The translations under genes and the position numbers were made by a program. Shown piece by piece: positions 36,801 to 51,800 of a DNA stretch of 64,000 nucleotides. Position 1 is the first letter of the stretch, and each line of letters starts with the position of its first letter. A model generated the notes under the pieces. That model saw nothing but the letters and a program-made list of their open reading frames with translations, was not told where the DNA came from and did not search any database. This DNA is from Lycocorax pyrrhopterus obiensis (lineage: Eukaryota; Chordata; Aves; Passeriformes; Paradisaeidae), in the NCBI GenBank assembly GCA_014706295.1, contig JACSVZ010000010.1, forward strand, positions 20,302,501 to 20,366,500. Reading direction: 5' to 3'.

Positions 36801-39800
36801 TGTCTTGCAAAATTTCTTTGTATCAGATGAAATTTGAACTTTCCAAGACCACAAACTATGTGTGTTTCCCTTACAGAAACTTCTTCATGACTAGAAATAA
36901 TGCAAAGCCTCTTTCTCTCCCTGCTTCATCCTTAATGAAATCCATTTTTACACACATGCTTACTATCAAAACTGCCTTGCAGAAGCATCACTTACCTGAC
37001 ATGTAAAGTTTTTATGTGGATGTATCATCCCATTTTTAACAGCTGTCAAACCTCTGCTCTCTTTCACAGGTGTCTCGACTCTCTGTATTCCTTCAAAGCC
37101 CAGGAGCAGCTATTCATCCTCTGTAGGATGCACATTACTGGATGCCTGAGCAGGAGTAGAGCTGGACCAGATTCCAGCCCACCCTGAGCCCCTCAGGAGC
37201 AAAAACTCTTTCAACATTAATAATCCCAAGCAAAATCACTCCTCTAACTTAAGAATGAACAACAGCAGGCAGCTAATTATGGATTATCAGATCAGGTAAT
37301 TTAATTAAATAATTTCTGTGGACGTCACTGCTGGCAGCCAGGGTAGAAACATGGGACAGAAGCCCCTAAATCTGAAAGAAATTAGAATAAAATTAATGGC
37401 CAATTCCCTTTTCTGTATCATTGCTATTTCATGCAGCACCTCTGTGATGCTCCACTACGTAACATCCATCAGAGAGCTGTCAAAACCCCTGCAGGTAAGA
37501 GAAAGCATCACTTAAAATAAAATGCAAAGCTATGACAAACCTGAAAGGTTCATGGGGTGGAAGGGAATAAAAAATTAGGCACTCAAAAGTGAAAACCGCA
37601 GACATTGCCAAACACGTGAACAGCTTCAGACGCGTGATCCGAGATATGTCACAACTTAAGTTTAGAGGAGAAATGGTTTCTCCAGGAAGGAGAGAAATTA
37701 GTGGAAAAAACACGTGGTAGGACCCTATGTACACACCCATATGCAATTAAAGGAAACTCAAGAGCATTTCAAATGCTGCAGAAGTCCCCTAATTTCAGCA
37801 AAGAAAAACAGTGCTAATGAGCCATGGGAATGGGAAAATGGGAAATAGAAAAGCCCCCAGGATTTGAGCAGGACCTTTAATTCTCCAATGCACACTCAAA
37901 TCCCCAAGTAAGAGCTACAAGAATTAAGTAATAAGCAATAAATTCGTAGTAAGTAAGAGCAGTAAGTAATAAGTAAGTAATAAGTAAAAGCAGTTTTATC
38001 ATGGTTACGTGGTTAAGACTTTTTTTTCTAACCGGCTTGAGATTTGCAATGGAAAATTTATCTCCCTGGCATTGTTAAAACGGGACTCTTCTCGCTGTGA
38101 TCTCAACCAGTATTTAAGGCAGAGTCAGCACAACCACAAGCCGAAAGCACCTTTGCCCTTGTAACTCAGTGAGAAACACTCTCTCCAGATCCTGCCTTGT
38201 CAAAGCCAATTTAGTTTTGATTTTAAGTCAGTTTGAGGCCCACCTCTTCCTCCCACGCATGTCATACCCACTGCTCCCAAAATCAATCACCACACATTGG
38301 AAACCTGAATTTTCACCACTCTGTGTTCCTGTGCTGGATCTAAAATATGCCAAAACCACTCAGTATTTGATGAGGTACACGCCTGGGCACTGCTGCCTGG
38401 GGATGTCAGAGGAGCAGCAAACTCCCGTCACCTCCTGCGTTATGTGAAAGGCTCCACAGGGACCAAAACCATGCCTAGGGCAGAAAAGTTTGGGGACTGT
38501 GAGCAAGAGGCATCAAAATTGTGGTTATCTACTTCAGGCCTGGCAGGAAGACTGCCAGAAAGTGTGGACACATGATACAGGAATAAAAAGCAAGAATCAG
38601 TGAGGATAAGGCTAAATGAATTCACTGCTCCTGCAGATACCACAGAAGGAGCTGGAAGGATTCCCACACTGACACCACACACCACAGGGGGGACAAAAAC
38701 CAGCCCAAGCCTCCAAGTTTGGATTGTCTTGTGGACGAGTCTAGACATTGGGCAGTAAACAGACAAAGAAGAGTGATGAGACACAAGGATAAATGAGTAA
38801 GAATAAAGAAACTGTCATCATTAAGCAGCATTACTTCTGGACTTGGGAGAAGTCAATGCAGCTTCTCTCTTCTGGCCACATGGAGCTATCCAGGCTCTCC
38901 AGAGGAGTCAACAACTACATGGGTAAGGAAGATCTGAGCTGCAACGGGTCAGGCTACCTGGATTTCCCAAACAGCTTTGCAACATCCTTCACTCCAGGAT
39001 TTTGAGGAAACTAAGGTACCACCACATAAGAGAAGGATTTTGCTTGGGTAAGTAAGTGGTTAGAAGAGAAGAACAAGCAATCATTTGACAGAGCAAGGTC
39101 CCCAGGAAGTTCTGCTGGCATTTGGGCTCTTGAAAATAACCTCAAAGTATCTGGGAAAGTTAAACAGCAAAGATTGATGATCACAGCCCAGTAACTCAGC
39201 ATGTTACCGATAAGGGCTGACCACGAGGGCTGGCTGCAAAAAGAACATGCAGGGCTGAGGGTAATAAAATGAACCAAGCAAGGAACAGACTAGAGCTGAG
39301 GAAGGTTCCAGGAAGAGAAAAAAACCGTAACTGATATCTTCATGCTCACACTCATCGTTTTCTCAATGCCTGCAGAAGGCACGAGGCCAGACATCCTGCC
39401 CAGGGGGATTACAGGAGGTTCTGCTCATCCCTTTTGCACCAGGAGCTGCTGCACTTGTCAGGAGCCAATGTGTGGCCACGCTGGGCTCCCCACCAAACGC
39501 TTAGTCTTGGACACGGAGTGGTTTTTCCTTTTGCAACTATTCTGCTTCATATGAGAAATTATAACTTGGTTCCAGATGTCACATTTTTATCTCTCTTCTA
39601 GTTTTCCATGACTTTTCAAAGAAGTCTGGCAGCAATTTGAGACATTCATTAGTCAGTTATTTCTAAAGCATGTTACCAGGACAGGATTTTGAGTTGTGTA
39701 ATGTCTGTGTTTTTCATATACTCCCATAGCCTATGCTTTAATCAAGAGTTATTTATTACAAGTTTTCTTTAATTCTGGTTTGCCTGCCACATTTCATTTT

Positions 39801-42800
39801 GGCTTTTCTTCCACAAGTCACATTCACATACAGACAAATGCTCAGAAGCTCAGCCGGTTTTGGAATACTTGAGTTGATTCCCATTTTTACTTATTAGCTT
39901 CTTCAAAAGGGAAAAAAAATTAAATATTCACTGAGATACAGTGAAGATTGAACTACTACTACTCAAAAAAAGTTTGTCTGTTAAACCCAACCCTGTGGCC
40001 ATAGAGGTGTTTGCAAATCAGGGCATTTATAGTAACACACAGTTTTGCCCCGGACAGTGCCTGTGGACAGGGCTTTAGCATGAGCAAAGAAACATTCCAG
40101 CAGTTTTAGTCTCTTTGCTGTTCCAGAGTTAAGTGATGGTGATGAAGCCCACATCTACTTAAGAGCTGCCCCCAGACTACAAGGGTCCACCTTCACACGA
40201 TCATCATGGAGCTTCAGTTAAAAACACTTAGGCACCAACCGTATGACACGGGACCAGGGCTAGGAAAGAAGAAAGGATTCACAAACCAAATTATCTCTAA
40301 ACAAAACCAAACCAAACCAAACAAAAAAAAAAAACCCAAAAACCAAAAAACAACACAATTACTAAGGACTCAAAGTGAAACAGTCATAGGGGAACAGAAA
40401 TTGTATTTGCAGACTGTTAATGTTTTAAAGAATGCTTGTCCCTAACATATTCAAACCAAAAATCCCCTACCAGTGGTGCCCTAAAGCCCCAGTTCTTCCC
40501 AAATCCAGCCTTTTGCAAGCTATAATTTTTCTGCTTCAGGCAGAGCTGCAGGGGAAGCCAAGGGATCATAGACAGAGATTAGCAGGATCCTCTTGCTATT
40601 AAAAAAATAGTGACCAATTACTACCTAAACTTAAACTTCCCATTAGCTCTCCCTTACTGCCTGGCTGGGATCAATGCCAGCAACCTGCAACCCTCAGCAG
40701 GGGTGCTTTAACTGTAGTGGTGCGATGTGCTGGCTCGGGGAGCACAGCTGGTCCCAACACCATCATCTCTGCCCCCTGTGCTCCCCTTCCCGCATCCCTC
40801 CGGGATGACTGTTTGTGGGCCACACTACAGTCAAGCTCCAAATGCTTGGAGGGCTATTTTTGACTTATTTCAACCATCCAGGTTACAGCACTGCTACACA
40901 ACATTTTACCAATGTGAGGAGAAGCAGTGAGCAGAGAACTGAATCTGCTGTTGCTGTGATAACTGAACTATACTCCTGCCCAGGTTCTCTCTAAATGAAC
41001 AGGCATCATTGCATTAACATGCTCAATTCATGGATGAAAAAAACCCCTTCAACAGAAACTCAGGATTATTCATTTGAAGAAGAAAAACCTAAAACCAAAC
41101 TGATACCCTAAAACCAGTGCATTCAAGTTTCAGTGACAAAACACAGGTTAAGGTCAGTCCTAATGTAGAGATTTTATCCTAACTAACATTCCTCTGTTGC
41201 CATACCCAAGCAGAGCAGCTATTGTTATTTCCTTAGGTTATAGTTGCCTATTTTGTCAGCCTAAGGAGCCAATGCCACTGAGGGAGCCTGCCTGACCTTC
41301 AGCCAAAGGACATGATCACAACACACCCTTTAATCCCAAACTTCTCCCATCTATCCTCTCTTCTACCTTCAGCTCACTCCCCTCTCACATCTATTCATCC
41401 TCAGCCTCATTGCTGCATCTCACCTCCTCCCTTAGACCTTTTGTATTTGCATCCCTGAACCTCACTAACTCTTCAACACTCCCAAATCCAGTGTCCTCCT
41501 CAGACCTTCACCAAGACCAACTCCTATACACACATCTCAATCATCCCAACGCACCGATGCTTAAGCTTCAGTAAGGCACTCGAATAAAAACTTATCTCGG
41601 GAAACTAAGGCAGTTAAATAAACACAAAATCCATTTTTTGTACCTGGAAAAATCCCTGGTTAAAGCATCAGTGTAAATCTAGAAACTTGACAGCTTAGAG
41701 AAGCAAAGTGGAATTGCAATGGAAAAATCCACTAGCATCACAGATCTTAGACAATATTGCATCAAACCAGCTTACTTCTGAATTTGCTAAATCTGTAGCT
41801 CTTTTCTCTTTATGATCGCAGCTGTAATTTCAAGAATTTCAGTTTCCACATCTTTTCTTTTGACCCACTGTACCGGGTTTACACGGCAAGGTTTGGGTAG
41901 GGAGGTGCTGCAGGGGTGGCCTCTGTGAGAAGACACCAGAAGCTGCCCCCATGTTGGACAGAGTTCTGTGATGGACCTGTCACTGGCCAAGGCCAAGCTC
42001 TTGAGCAGCACCCCTGGGATAAGGAAAAGGTAAAAGATGCTGTGCATCAGCTGGGAGAGGGGAGTGAGAAGATGTGAGAGAAACGTCCCAGATGCCAGAG
42101 CAGTTTCCCCTGCATACCATCATGAATCCATGGTGACACAGGTTATCCCCCTCTAATCCATGGAGGACCACAGTGGATGTGCCCTGAAGGACACTGCAGC
42201 CCATGGAGAGAGCCCTTGCTGGAGGAGGTTTTCTGGCAGGACCTGTGACCCCATGGGAGGCCCATGCTCTTCCAGCCTGTTCCTGAAGGACTGCACCCTA
42301 TGGTAAGGATTCACCCCAGAGCAGATCCTGAAGAACTGCACCTGTAGAAAGGACTTATGCTGAAGCTGTTCATGAAGGACTGTCTCCCACGGGAAGGACT
42401 CCATGATGGACCAGGGGAAGAATGTGAGGGGGAAGGCTGGGTAGGCACCTGGTTCCAACGAGTAATCGGAACTCCCACTTGCTAAAATGATCACTTAGTG
42501 GATTAAATGAATTTTCACATCCACACTTTCAAGTCACCAGTGAGACCCCATGTGCTACGTGGCACACATTCCCTCTCTTTTCTTACAATGGTGACGTTAA
42601 CGGCTTCTGCTCTTTCCTCCACCCTGCAGGGTTGATTCCTGCTCATCCGTGATGACCATCTCGCAACCTCCCAGATCTGCCTTTTTCTTCTCACCTTGCA
42701 CCCCAATTTCTTGTCTTCCTGGCCTGTCCTTCCCAGAGAGCCAGTGTCCCTCCATCACAACATTCCAGTCATGCAATACATCCCATCTCTTTCCTGTGAT

Positions 42801-45800
42801 GCCAACATGACCAGAGTCCTGCACATAGATCACAGGATCATAAAATGGTCTGGGTTGAATGGTACCTTGAAGCTCATCTCATTCCATCCCCTGCCATGGG
42901 CAGGGACACCTTCCACTATCCCAGGTTGCTCCAAGCCCCATCCAATCTGGCCTTGAACACTTCCAGGGATGCAGCAGCCATGGCTTCTCTGGATTGGAGA
43001 TTGTGTTTATTGCCTGTGGTGTTTGCATCAGCATTAGACACTTCAGAGGGCACCTTCTCCTCACAGCAGGACTGAGCAGACCATCACTACTACCTGGGCT
43101 CTCATTCCCCTACCTGTCACCCCCAGAGCTCTGCAGTCACTTCTGATATTCTCCAGGTTGCCTGGAGCAGCATCATAGGTGCCCAGCTTGAAGAAAAATG
43201 CAGGAGCAAGACTCTTCCTTTTAGTGCCAGCAAACACCAGCTTCCAGCCCCACTTCCATCCTACCCAGGACAGCCCCCCTGTCTCCAGCTGTCTCCTCCT
43301 CGTCACTCTCAGCCATGTCCTGGCTCCCAGTGCCCAGCCCTGCTCCTTATCCTCTTCCCTCCAGCTGTTCTCAGTCCCCAGGGGCTGCAGGACCACCAAG
43401 GCCAGGCATGGGTGGTGAAGGAGAAGAGGGTGGGATTGTTGCCTCATGGCAACAGATCACACACTGATTTAAGCAGACCACGGATCCGCACCCTGGCTTT
43501 TCTTCCTCACCATCCTCTCCTCCTCATCCTGATGCTCTGGTTTGGCCTTGGGTGCAGGCCGTGCTATCCTGCCACTCATCTGTCTTCACTCCCAGCAATC
43601 TCTGCCTGGAGCTCCATTCCCCCAACATGCTTTCATCATAACATCTTCCATCCCTTTTTTTCTACAAAATCCACAGGGAAAACTTCCATATAAAACAAAA
43701 TCCATCCTTGCTAGTACCTAAGGACTGCATTAATCACTCTTGGTTTGGGACAGGGAGAAAACAGTGCTTTATGGGGCCAAGGGAATTTTTTGCTGATTTT
43801 CAACCCTCTTGTTTTCTAAATTAAAACATGAACTTGGAGGGGAAAGGAAGAGAAAAACAGGAAAAATACAGCTGCTGCCTTTCTTTTTTTGCCGCTGGGA
43901 AATTACCAGGGCGGCATGTGGTCCTACTAGCTCCTGGCAAGTTTTAGCCAATAAATTATAAAGCATTGATTTAAGAGGAAGACGGAAGAAGAAAAAGAAA
44001 AGGCAGCAATAAAATTGCTTTTAAGTAACTCCAGTGTAGGTGGTACGTAAACAGGACACGTTACAACTCACTGAAAAATTCTTATTGGACAAAAAAAAAA
44101 GATAAAAGAACAAGAAAAAAAGTAAGGAGAACAAAAGCACAAAGGTTCAAGAAAATTCAGAGGTCCTGAGTTGATATTTTGTACTTTATTCAAGTTGTTA
44201 GCTACCTTGGTGGATTTGGGGTGGTCAAGTCAAAAAAGAAAGGAAAAGAAAAAAGGATTAAACATCTCTGGTTACCAGCAGATGGACAATTATGCCCGAG
44301 AGGGTAAGGAAGTACTTTTAATTCTTGCACATGTTATTGTGCACTGGTCTGTCCTTGCCAAGAAAACAAATAAGCTTCGTCTCAAAACCAGTTTGTGTCT
44401 TTTGTTCCGTTACTTCTGCTGCAAAGCTCTTCCAGAAGTCATTCCTCTGATGATTACAGACTGTCCTCTCATTTTCTATGTAAATCTATTTCAGTCTGTT
44501 CTTGCATCATTATTGTCCCTAAATTTAAAAGCTCCTTTCTACAAACATCGCACCAGATATAGGCTGAGAGTGGATACAGAGGACACTGTAATGAAAAGCA
44601 CATCCTAAATGCAGGCACCAGGAGCTGCATGGGCTTTGTTCCTCTCCTGTAATTTGAGCCCTGAAAAGGCTACAAAAAACTGTCTGATGCTGATGAACTG
44701 CCCAGAGCAATTCCTGTGAGAACAGGAAGTACTTCTTGTAGGCAGATTTAGTTTCTGGTGGGGAAAAAAGTGCCACTATACTCACCTTAATCCTTTGTCT
44801 GCTTCAGTGCTGAAGTAGACCCACCCTCACTTACCAGGCCTTTGCCAAGCTAAACTCATAAAGGGGTTTTAATTTCCCCTTACGAGATCATATTTCCATT
44901 TCTGGTCATTCTTCCCTCACTTATTCCAGTCCACCCTGATAAACAAAACAATACACTTCTCTCCAGCTCGGTTATTTGCTCGGTTATTTCCAGCAAGAGG
45001 GAGCATTACCACAGCCCCGACTGGTGCTGCAGATTGACGTAAGTCTCCTGCACAGTTGTGTCACCTCAGTCATTCAAGGACTTCTCAAGACCAAAAATCC
45101 TGCCTTTGGTTGCTTTTCATACCATTCCTACCCAGTCTTCAAGATCATCTAGATCCTCCTGTAAAATACTCCCCACTTTCCATGACTTCTTACTTTGTTC
45201 GTCTGGTTCAGCAAATTTTTTTACACAGTCATCCTCCAAGGTCTCCTTAACACAAATATTAACTCCAGAGGTACCCAAAACCATCCATCAGGAGATCTCA
45301 CAAAAACCCGATCCCAGTTGCAGTTATTTCCTGGATTTTACCTGATTCAGCTCCAACCTCATAATCCAACTTCTCCAGTACATCCATTCTCCATGCAGCA
45401 CTATAACAACCATCTCACTGAACATCAAGGAGATGAGGATACACTCACTTCTCTATTTCAAAAATAAAGATTAATTTGGCATAAACTACAGCTTTCCCCC
45501 CCTCCAAAAAAATCTTGCTCTAGAACACACCACTGTATCAGACCAAACGGACCTGAAGTTACACAAAACATCTCGTACCACCTCTTCAACATCTGGACAA
45601 GTATAATGCCTACATAGAGCACAGCTTCTGGTTTGAACAAAATCCAGCCTCCCAGCTATTCAAATTCCCGTACTGCTCCCTTTCTTGCAGTTCAGCAACG
45701 GAAAAGCAGTACACTGGTCCCATTGAGAAACTTGATTCACAAGCTTGCAAAAATTGCAGAACTGGCCTCACTAGTTGCCAAAAAAAGGCAAAGTCACTGT

Positions 45801-48800
45801 GATCCATTAAGATGATCCACTCAAAACATACGTCTAATAAATCCAGTTCTTTCTGTTTCTGAAGTGGATTATTTAAGCCTGTATCTTTCCTGCAAGCCAT
45901 GGAGATCCCATCCCACCGAGGTATTCAGCTGGGAGGAACTGCCTACAAATATTCTGTACCAAAATAAACCAGGTAGGATTTCCCTGCTGTACTCTGAGCA
46001 AATGCAATCATGTACATGTTTAAAATAAAACATTAAAGTCAAGCTCTCAATCATTTTTCTAAAGGTCTTTCCTTTAGAAAACCACAGCACCTTCTCAACC
46101 ACATCATCGTCCCCCTCTCTTCCTCCCACTTACTCCAAATCTCCTCCTTTCCCTGCTGTCCAGACCACATCCCTATCTTTCTTTCTTCCTGCAACAGAAC
46201 TGTGACCCGGCCATGTCATTCTCATTTTGGCCACACCTATGAAAGTCATTTACCCATTATCCGTCCTACTAATGTGGGATTTACCCGCAGCCATATAGGA
46301 ATGTAACAACAGGTATTTCCCAAGCCACCATCTAGAAGAAAGAGAAAACCCAACAATCCTCTTTCAAGCAGCTCTGGGAAACCTGAAAATGACAGAGTAA
46401 TTCACAAAGTCATGGTAAGAAATTCCAATTAAAGTGAAAAGTCTCAAGTATCAACACAGGATAAGTTTTCTCATGGAGAAGAGCCAACTTAGGCTCTTCC
46501 CCCTCTCCAATCCAATCATTCCTGCCTTTTATTGCAGGGTGCTCATCCTTCACCTTCTGGGTAACTGAAAACATCGTACTGAAAAATAAGTCTCTTTCCT
46601 GCTATTTCTTTTCTCCAACAACCTGGATCAACCCTCCCTTCCTAGCAAGGTGCCACACCAAAGCTATGTCCAAAACAGTTTTTGAGTTAAAAGCACCATA
46701 ACTGAGCACTGCAAAGCCTGTTTGGTTTCTCAAGTTACAGTCACACTGGATGTACATCCAGATTTGGTGTCATTTAGCAGAAAAGCTTCCAAGAACATTG
46801 ATCAAAAATCACCTGGTTTATTCTCCACAGGTCTCCACCTTCTAATACAAACCCAGGTGCTGCAGATAAATTGCTTTTACCCTTTCCCTTCAGCTGAAGT
46901 TGCTCTTTCTATTATACATTCATCTACCCTCTCAAAGAATTCTCATTTTTAGGGACAATCTGGTACCAAGCATCTGCATAGTCAGAGATTAAAAGCTTTT
47001 GGCCATAAAACAATGGGGACCTGCCCTGCTACTTCTTGAAGCTCCTTAGAAGGCATAAATCAAGCCATGTCTTTATGCGGAAAGCATCAGTACTCCCTAG
47101 TTTCTCAATGAGGCATGGCAAAGAGTTTGTGCCTGAATTCTGGGATTGAGTAAGAAATTTAAAAATACAAAAAATTTCCAAATTATCAGAGTGCAGTTTT
47201 TTGCTATCTTTAGGAAACTACGACAACTGCACCCCATACCACCACTTCTACACCAACATTTCAATACAGTGAAGTATACATCACTGTATACCTCAATATT
47301 CTATATTCAATACCATCAGGTATGGAGGAAGAAATACACAGTTTTTGCTCAAATGCACAAAATTATGATAAAACTCTACATAATTAGTCTTTTGAGATCT
47401 AGGGATGTGGTTCCCAGCCAAGCTTGCCCACAACAATTAACACTACTTCTGCATCCTGACAGATTGTCCCACCACTGCAGCATGCTGTGGATCAAGCACG
47501 ACAACTGGTGTGGACTGTGGTTTTAATTAGATGTACCAATATGCAAATCAACACTTTCTGCCCTGTGGACACAGTGGTTTTGAACCACTACTAGGGGCAC
47601 CTAAGTATGTGCACTACAGGTGTGTTACATCAATGCCTTCCTCAGCAACACAATTTCAGAGAATCAAGAGAATCCCAGACTGGTTTGGGTTGGAAGGGAC
47701 CTTGAAGACCATCTCGTTCTACCCCCTGCCAGGGGCAGGAACACCTTCCACTAGACGAGGATGCTCCAAGCCCCATCCAACCTCATCTTGAACATTTATG
47801 GGGATGGGGCAGCCACAGCTTCTCTGCACACCCCATGCCAGGGCCTCACCCCATCACAGGGAAGAATTTCTCTACACCCAATTTCTACCACTGCCCCAAA
47901 ACACAGGTGTCCTGGCACAAATCTGGAGATGGAAACCAGAGTTTTCAACCACTTCTACCATGTAAGAAAGTGTTTGCAAAATCAGTCACTTGATCCTCTC
48001 CTGCTCATACCAACATTTCTCTTTTTTCTGACCAAAACAGGAAGAACAACCCAAGGAATTAACTTAATGCAGAGTCAGGGTATCATCTCGGAAAGGGGTG
48101 GCCACGTTCTCCTATTCCAGGAGTTTATGACACACATTCCAACAGCTTCACCTACGACCGTCTCACACCATGATTAATAGTATTACATTCATTAATACCC
48201 TATATGCAAAACCTTCAGCTTCTCAGACCTTGATATTTCTGGGAGCTACACTGTGTTATCCATGTGGGACACATGATGTGAAGGTCATCCCTACCTTTTC
48301 CTTTGGACAGGTCAGAGAATCAGGGACCCCTATGAGACCACTGAATTTCACCCATCCTTTTACCTCTCAGCCCAGGGACACCAAATACCTGGGCTCTGGT
48401 AAAAGGCAGTGGGATGGTTTCCATCAGCTACTGCTAAATCCAGACATACAATTACAGGCATGGGGCACAAATCCTTATTTCCTTAGAAATGTAACAACTT
48501 TACTGAAGCAGATGTTCTGGGAACAGCATGGAGCACCACCAGGCAGCCTGGAGGACAGCAGATACAGTGAAAAAAGACTCCCAGAGCACTGCATGCATCC
48601 CATGGACTATAAGCATGGGAAGATCAAACAGGGAGGAACTGATTTCAGAAGCTCAAAGGTAGCCTCTTTTTTCAAAGCTTCTCTTCAGAAAAATACTGCA
48701 AAAACAATCTCACATCTAGCAGAACTACTTGAAGTGAGAGGCTTAAACTCTATTCTTGGTTAAGTTACAGAATAAATTATTTGATTAGAAGCTAAAAATA

Positions 48801-51800
48801 CTTACTATCACACATTCTTTTCCTCTTTAAGGAGCTCTTGAATTGATAATCCCACAACAGAAATAGGAAGTACATTTTTAATGCCACTGATTAACATTTC
48901 AGCTCACTTCGGAGCATCCACTGTATCCCTTCTCCTGGAATTTTTAATGCCAGACTGCCGACATTTCCTTAAAATGCATTAGAGTTGAAAAATAAGTTCA
49001 GGTGTTGACAGAGCGCAGTGCTCACTGGCCTGCCTCGGGCAAGAAACCTGATTACATGGCCACACTGATCTCTTTTGGCCTCGCCATTTTTTATGACATC
49101 AAAACCATTCAGCCATAATCTTTTTTTTTTGTGGCTGATGAATTTAAGATAACAAAGCATCTAAATGGGACCACAGCAACCTCAATACTCCTGCAAGCCA
49201 TTCAAGCAGCACAGGGAGGCTCTGGAGAGTGCAGGTGCTCTTACAGCCATGGCAGAGTTGGGGTCATCTTCCCAAATGATGGCATGGAGTCCTAGTTTGT
49301 GAAGTCCTTGCACCGGGAGCCAGCTCTGCTGGCAGCCATACCAACCTGGAAAGCTTTCACCTCATCCAAAGAGATAAGGAGAAAGGAGTCCTCCTCCTCT
49401 TCAACTGCAGGCTGGTTAATACTTAAACAAGACTAACTGTGTCTTCCAAAATAAAAGCCATTAACAAAGTGTATGGTCCTGGTACACAACAATAATCAAC
49501 AACTTCTCTTCATCAGGAGAAACCTAAGCTGGAGTTTAATTTAAGGGGATTCCAACCAGGTCCATAAAGGTGATGGAGACCGGAGCAGGGCAGCACAGGA
49601 GGAAGGCAGGAAGCCACTAACAAGGATCTTGAACCCCCTATGCAATCATGGTACCCACTTACCCTGTACCACCCTAAGGGCAAAAATAGCCAGAACCAGC
49701 CTCCCACCCCACATACCACAGCAGGCCTGTCCAATACACACCTGACCACGCCAACAGCAACAATAGCACCTGATGTGCAACATCGAAGGTTCTGGCATGA
49801 GTTCCAGGAAAGGCAACATTAAACTGTATCAGATCTCCTCCAGCCATGCTTACAGCACAAAAACCTGTTTCAGGAAACGCTCCACGGATCCACCCCTACG
49901 GCTTTCTTGCACACCTCATCCAAGCGATCTTTCATCTCCAGCACCTTTCTTTGATACTCGAGGATCTCCACAGTCTCCTTACTCTGCTCTTTTTACTGGC
50001 AAAGGGTAAAAAGAGGGCAAGCAAACAACACCAAGCGTGTCTTCACGCACACGCGTCTGGGCTCATGTGCATTCCAAATCCTCCACACAAGCACTTTTTT
50101 AGGCAAAGCCGACTCATTTGCCACCACGATGCCTACTTTTCCCCTTGAGGACAATCTCTTTAAACTCAGAGAGATTTAACTAATAACATTAAAATGATGA
50201 CTTACCAGTCTCTCATTATCTTCTGAGGTTCTCTGGTAATGAGCTGCTAAAGAAGCGTAATCCTGCTCCTGCTTGTTACACTCCAAACACTTAAGTCCAT
50301 GACGGATTAGCCTCTGAGGGTCCGTGTAGAGAGGCAAGGCTGGCTGAGTGTTCGCAGAAATCCCTACCCCGCCTCCTGAAGCAGCACTGGACTTAGGTGG
50401 AGGAGAGGACGAGAGCAAAGTCTGAGGAGATGGAGAGACTGAAGAGCTTGTAGGAGAAGGTGAAAACATTTGGTCTATGGAAATTGGTTTCATGAGCAGC
50501 TGAGAACACTGCATGATAAATCCTTTGCTCTTATGATCTCGTGCATGTTTAAGCAAGCTACACTTATTAAAAAAAAGGAGCATAGTTGAACACTGAGTGC
50601 ACATGACTTCAATGTGAACGCTTCGCCTACTATAGTGTTGAGTCAGGCTTTTCTCTAAGGCAAATGAGTCCCCACATTCCAGGCAACAATACCCAGAGGC
50701 AGGTAAATTAATACTAGCGTCAGGTGGGGGGCTAAGGTTCGGAGTATATATCGGCACTGGATTGGCACTGTGCAGCACTTTATGGAATGCCTCCATGACA
50801 ACAGGAGCAGCTTTCTTGACTTGGTGCACCAGTGGCACTGACATCTGTGTCACCTGAGGCTGGTTTCGCCTCTGTGCTGATGTCTTCGCTGTAACAGAAG
50901 CGGCAACACTGTGGGGGACCAAGTTGAGATTTGCCAAGTGCACAGCTTTGGGAAGAAGGCTGGAGGTGGTCGTGTTGGATGGCTGCGTCACAGTACCCTG
51001 CTGCTGCCTCTTGACCCCCACTTTTATGGCACCGCCGCCACAGTTTGGCAGCGGAGATAAGGACACAGTACACGTGCTGTTTGCAATATCCATTTTCATA
51101 CTGTCTGAGTAAGGACTCGTTACATTTGACAGCTGGATAGCCACAGCAGCCCCATTTTTGGTTGAATTCCTGCCAGCCTCACTTTCCGTAACTGCACTAG
51201 TGTCAGGGGATGGGAAAGACTTGATAAACTCTTCGGCAGAAGAGGTTTCTGCAGGTGACTCTTCTGAAGATTTGCCCAACTCATCATTTTCTGGCAAAAT
51301 TCTAGTTACAGTCCTTTTAATTTCACCGGAAGATGTCTTGATAGTCTTTATTCTAACTTTGGGAATAGCTGGCGGAGAGCCAGCTGCCATGGAAGGAGAG
51401 CCTTTCCCACTGCTGTCACTGCACACGCTCCGAGGACTCTCAGGCTGCTTGCTGGCCTTCCTCACTGCCTCCAAGGGGCTTCGGGGACTCTTTGGTGACT
51501 TGGGCATTTTTGGACTTCCCTTCGTCCCGTCTTTAAAAGGACCAGGTTCCCTGGTAAAATTTGGCTGATCGCCTTTTGGAATACATGCAACTTTTTTGGC
51601 CTGAAGAGCTACTAACGCTGCCACGCAGGATGACAACTTGGAATGAGTTGGCTTTAGCCTCTGCCGAGGTGGTATTGACGAAGACATGTTTAGCTCGGGC
51701 ACAGACCCCTTGCTATCTCCTAAATTATTGTGAGGGAGGTCTCCAAACACCAGGCCTTCTCCAAGAAAGCTGCTGGTATCTACCAAGTCTTTGCTTGACT

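Larger units (their letters stand above)
36331..50205 (-). other. ZNF592 intron 1 of the coding part (13.9 kb)
   Basis: This large intron has an LTR copy at 41869-42480, CR1 fragments at 42837-42995 and 47660-47895, a TAAG-rich tract near 37925-37990 and an A-rich tract near 40300-40350. Several open frames of 100-200 codons (for example 48170-48763) match no family I recognise. Confidence 0.7.

Noticed and set aside
41864..42487. CCCAC before and after the LTR as a 5-bp target duplication
   Set aside because: The inferred 3' terminus would end in CT rather than CA and the LTR 3' half is diverged, so the match may be chance.
44171..44608. 145-codon plus-strand frame in a ZNF592 intron
   Set aside because: No family resemblance; A/T-rich intron sequence with a Lys-rich run from an A/G tract.
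48170..48763. 197-codon open frame in ZNF592 intron
   Set aside because: No recognisable family, motif or splice context; it lies inside an intron on the opposite strand and next to CR1 sequence.
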